DNA from: Pseudomonas sp.
GTDB lineage: Bacteria; Pseudomonadota; Gammaproteobacteria; Pseudomonadales; Pseudomonadaceae
Reading direction: 5' to 3'
DNA: 7,057 nt
Assembly (NCBI GenBank): GCA_003488145.1
Contig: DNMQ01000349.1
Span: forward strand, 1-7,057
The notes under the pieces are model-generated. The model was not told where the DNA came from, did no database searches, and saw nothing but the letters and a program-made list of their open reading frames with translations. The position numbers and the translations under genes were made by a program. Below, in pieces: positions 4,819 to 7,057 of this stretch. The stretch's first letter is position 1; each line of letters starts with the position of its first letter.

Positions 4819-6678
4819 TCAGAATCTTTCGATTTCCGCCTCAGCCTGCAGCTTCTGCCGAAACGCTGCGAAGTCCTGCTGGCCGACGCGAGATGCAAGG
4901 AAGCGTCGATAATTCAGCTTCTCTTCATCGGTCAGCGCCGCTTCCGGCTCATTGACGCCGTTCAGGCGTACAACCGCGTAATCGCCGTTGCTCAGCGCCA
5001 CGCCGGAATAGCTCGGCTTATCCTGCTGTTCCGGACGCGGCATGCGGAATACCGCCTGCAATAGGGCTGGTGCAACGCCTTCCTGGCTGCGCGTGGCAGC
5101 CTCTACGGCCTGCCATTGGGCGTCATCAGGCTGCTGCCCTTTACGCAGGTCCGCCAACAACTGTTCGCCCTTGGCGCGTGCCGCTTCGGCAGCCAGGCTG
5201 CGCTGAAGCTGCTGAACGATATCCTCACGCACATCCGCAAGCGGGATAGCCGCAGGCTTCAGGTGTTCCTTCACGCGCAGTGTAATGGAGGTATCGGGAT
5301 CGAGCTCGATGACGCTGCTGTTGGCGCCATCCACGAGTACTTCGTCGCTGAAAGCAGCCTGGATCACCTGACGATTGGCCGTGATGCCTTCGCCACCGTC
5401 ACGCCCGAAGGCTTCTGTGGTCTGCACCATCAAGCCGAGCTCCTGAGCGGGCTGGGCCAGGTCGGATGCTTCGAATGCCGAATCTTCCAGCTGCTTGCTG
5501 GTCTCGACGAAGCGCTGCTCGACCTGCTGCGCCTTGAGCTCGCGTACCAGCTGGGGCTTCAAGCTCTCGAAGGCAGGAACCTCCGGCGACTGAACACCCA
5601 GCAGCTTGATGATGTGCCAGCCGAATTCGGATTTGACCGGTGCCGAGACCTCGCCCTCATTCAAGGCATAGAGTGCATCTTCGAATGCCGGGTCATATAC
5701 GCCCGGTCCGGCGAATCCAAGGTCACCACCCTCGCTCGCAGAACCTGGATCCTGAGAGGCTTCCTTGGCGACTACAGCGAAGTCGTCACCGTTCTTCACC
5801 CGGGTAGCAATTTCATCGATCTTGGCTTTGGCTTCGTCGTCGCTCAGCTCACCGCCGGTCTCGATGAGGATATGCGCAGCGCGACGCTGCTCGGCCAGAT
5901 TGGCGATCTGCTTCTGATAAAGCTCCTGCAGCTCCTCGTCAGACACTTCGACCTGATCGAAGAATGACTCTTTCTTCAACTCGACATACTCGACGATGAC
6001 CTGCTCAGGTGTACGGAAACGGTCAGTGTTTGCCTCGTAGTATTCCTTGATCTGTTCGTCACCGACCTCAATTGCCTCCTGCTGAGCAGGCAGGGTGAGC
6101 GTGGCGAAGTCGCGAGTCTGCATTTCGAGACGCGCGAAGTTATCAACCTGCTGATCGGTAACGAACCCGGTTCCGGAGATGCCGGCCCGCAGCTGTCCGA
6201 TGAGCATTTCCTGCTCGAGCAGTTGGCGGAACTGGAGACGGGAATAGCCCATCTGCTGAATGACCTGATCGAAACGTGCAGCGCTGAAAGCGCCGTCAAC
6301 CTGAAATTCGGGGGTTTGCAGAATCAGCTGGTCGAGCGCTTCGCTGGAGAAGGCGAAATTGGCGTTCTTGGCACTCTGCAACAGCAACATGCGATCAATC
6401 AGCGAACCGAGCGCGGAATCACGAAGCAGACGATCATCCAGCAACGAAGCATCGAAATCCTGGCCAAGCTGTTGCGCCAGCTGGCGCCGCTGCATGTTCA
6501 TTGCCTGGTCAAGGTCGTAACGGGAAATCTCCTCGCCGTTGACCTCCGCGGCATTCTGGTTGTTGCTCGCGGCATTGAAGATAGCCTCGAAGCCAGTCAA
6601 CGCCAGCAGCATTACGATGATGCCGATGATGGTTTTGGCTATCCAGCCTTGCGAATTGTCCCTGATGTTCTGAAGCAT
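4819..6678 (-). CDS. ppiD: PpiD, membrane-anchored periplasmic folding chaperone (parvulin-type PPIase)
   Basis: PpiD is anchored in the inner membrane near the Sec translocon and helps fold proteins emerging into the periplasm. The 619-residue protein (E. coli 623) starts MLQNIRDNSQGWIAK, then a membrane helix at about 17-30 (IIGIIVMLLALTGF), a SurA-like chaperone region, and a parvulin (PpiC) domain at about 265-362. The parvulin motifs are RRAAHILIE, the acidic linker helix, GGDLGFAGPG and EFGWHIIKL. Helical chaperone and second C-terminal regions follow. The start ATG (complement of 6676-6678) is preceded by a CTCCTGGGGG purine-pyrimidine stretch in the leader and fits the family N-terminus. 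It lies downstream of hupB on the same strand, an order seen in Pseudomonas, but a hairpin terminator separates them. It is convergent with the pqqA operon and nothing in it looks unusual. Confidence 0.96.
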   Translation of the reverse strand: MLQNIRDNSQGWIAKTIIGIIVMLLALTGFEAIFNAASNNQNAAEVNGEEISRYDLDQAMNMQRRQLAQQLGQDFDASLLDDRLLRDSALGSLIDRMLLLQSAKNANFAFSSEALDQLILQTPEFQVDGAFSAARFDQVIQQMGYSRLQFRQLLEQEMLIGQLRAGISGTGFVTDQQVDNFARLEMQTRDFATLTLPAQQEAIEVGDEQIKEYYEANTDRFRTPEQVIVEYVELKKESFFDQVEVSDEELQELYQKQIANLAEQRRAAHILIETGGELSDDEAKAKIDEIATRVKNGDDFAVVAKEASQDPGSASEGGDLGFAGPGVYDPAFEDALYALNEGEVSAPVKSEFGWHIIKLLGVQSPEVPAFESLKPQLVRELKAQQVEQRFVETSKQLEDSAFEASDLAQPAQELGLMVQTTEAFGRDGGEGITANRQVIQAAFSDEVLVDGANSSVIELDPDTSITLRVKEHLKPAAIPLADVREDIVQQLQRSLAAEAARAKGEQLLADLRKGQQPDDAQWQAVEAATRSQEGVAPALLQAVFRMPRPEQQDKPSYSGVALSNGDYAVVRLNGVNEPEAALTDEEKLNYRRFLASRVGQQDFAAFRQKLQAEAEIERF

Positions 6679-6740
6679 GCGACCCCCAGGAGTCTGCGGC
6701 GCGATCGGATGCGCAACGCGGGTGGAAACCGGATAAAAGA

Positions 6741-6764
6741 AAGGCGCATCCAGGGATGCGCCTT
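6741..6764 (-). terminator. Intrinsic terminator downstream of hupB
   Basis: AAGGCGCATCC (6741-6751) pairs with GGATGCGCCTT (6754-6764), giving a stem of about 10 bp with a tight loop. Read on the minus strand, it is followed by TCTTTTATCC, a T-rich tail, which makes it a factor-independent terminator for hupB about 120 bases after its stop codon. Its lower edge is 62 bases from the ppiD start, so ppiD probably has its own promoter or depends on read-through. Confidence 0.72.
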
Positions 6765-6811
6765 CTCGGAGCTTTTGGAGCGGTTGGGCTTATTCCCCCA
6801 AGCCAGATTGC

Positions 6812-6828
6812 AGCAGGCCAGGCCTGCT
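6812..6828. repeat. 17-bp perfect palindrome in the hupB-ppiD intergenic region
   Basis: AGCAGGCC (6812-6819), one central A, and GGCCTGCT (6821-6828) form a perfect inverted repeat. It sits in the hupB 3' untranslated region upstream of ppiD. It could be a protein binding site or a small cruciform; no T-run follows, so it is not a terminator. Confidence 0.4.
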
Positions 6829-6874
6829 CGACAACCGCCCCGTGCCAGTGCAGCGCGAGCTGACTGGCCGGGTA

Positions 6875-6902
6875 GAAAGACGCTTAGTTGACAGCGTCTT
6901 TC
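6875..6902 (-). promoter_or_regulatory. Stem-loop spanning the hupB stop codon
   Basis: GAAAGACGCT (6875-6884) and AGCGTCTTTC (6893-6902) form a perfect 10-bp stem with an 8-base loop that contains the last codons and stop of hupB. In the hupB transcript it could protect the 3' end or affect termination of translation; its role is inferred from structure alone. Confidence 0.35.
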
Positions 6903-7057
6903 AGAGCCTTGCCAGCTTTGAAGCCCGGGATCTTGGCAGCAGCGATGTTGATCGGCTTGCCAGTCTGCGGGTTGCGGCCAGTGCGCGCAGCGCGCTCCTT
7001 GACGGCGAAAGTACCGAAACCAACCAGTACCACGGAGTCACCAGCCTTCAGGGCGCC
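6884..7057 (-). CDS. hupB: DNA-binding protein HU-beta (partial, C-terminal 57 residues)
   Basis: HU is a small dimeric nucleoid protein that bends DNA and binds it without sequence preference. The visible part reads [20 protein letters not shown] at the beta-saddle start, then the DNA-binding arm with [12 protein letters not shown], including the conserved Asn-Pro at the arm tip that intercalates into DNA. It ends with [15 protein letters not shown] and a TAA stop. HU proteins are about 90 residues, so roughly the first 33 residues lie beyond the right edge. The gene precedes ppiD on the same strand. Sequence features match HupB rather than HupA or IHF as I remember the Pseudomonas proteins. 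Confidence 0.95.
   Translation of the reverse strand, partial: GALKAGDSVVLVGFGTFAVKERAARTGRNPQTGKPINIAAAKIPGFKAGKALKDAVN

Noticed and set aside
4350..4898. A 182-codon minus-strand frame across the PyrD-like gene end and the terminators.
   Set aside because: It crosses both hairpins, overlaps the ends of two well-supported genes and its product is rich in Arg, Ala and Gly as shadow frames are.
5116..5967. A 283-codon open frame on the plus strand.
   Set aside because: It lies wholly inside ppiD on the opposite strand, and ppiD is a clear full-length family member. The translated product shows no recognisable family, so it is a by-product of high GC coding sequence.

Overview
The window reads as chromosomal DNA of a Pseudomonas-like gammaproteobacterium: high GC, and ExaC-, PpiD- and HupB-type proteins that closely match what I remember of Pseudomonas versions. 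No mobile element, tRNA, rRNA or CRISPR array is visible. The species cannot be fixed from the sequence alone.

Layout. (1) At the left edge, on the minus strand, lies the N-terminal third of an ExaC-type NAD-dependent aldehyde dehydrogenase (1-281). (2) A roughly 410-base divergent intergenic region (282-691) carries two short perfect palindromes and a run of roughly helically phased A-tracts. (3) A plus-strand block (692-4723) starts with a 24-residue PqqA-type precursor peptide, followed by an 11-bp stem-loop. Then come PqqD, PqqE (radical SAM/SPASM), a probable 32-residue single-span membrane peptide, a short membrane protein resembling the N-terminal domain of PuuD-type urate oxidase, a SerC-like aminotransferase and a PyrD-like flavoprotein. 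Every junction from pqqD onward overlaps, so this looks like one translationally coupled operon. (4) Two adjacent hairpins (4746-4810) end it. (5) On the minus strand are ppiD (4819-6678) and the C-terminal part of hupB (6884-7057), with a hairpin terminator and a palindrome between them.

How the genes may work together. PqqA, PqqD and PqqE form the known first step of PQQ synthesis: PqqD presents the peptide and PqqE joins a Glu side chain to a Tyr ring. All ten cysteines expected in PqqE, and the Glu-x-x-x-Tyr pair of the peptide, are present. However, pqqB and pqqC, which normally sit between pqqA and pqqD, are absent; only about 50 bases separate the two genes. Their place in the operon is taken by two enzymes related to SerC and PyrD. 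By motif comparison both have lost the residues that recognise phosphoserine or dihydroorotate, and a membrane module accompanies them. My inference is that the operon either completes PQQ by an alternative route or, more interestingly, converts a PqqA-type peptide into a different, PQQ-related small molecule. The neighbouring exaC gene, a member of the PQQ-dependent ethanol oxidation system in P. aeruginosa, fits a link to quinoprotein metabolism. The chemistry after the Glu-Tyr crosslink is not shown by the sequence.
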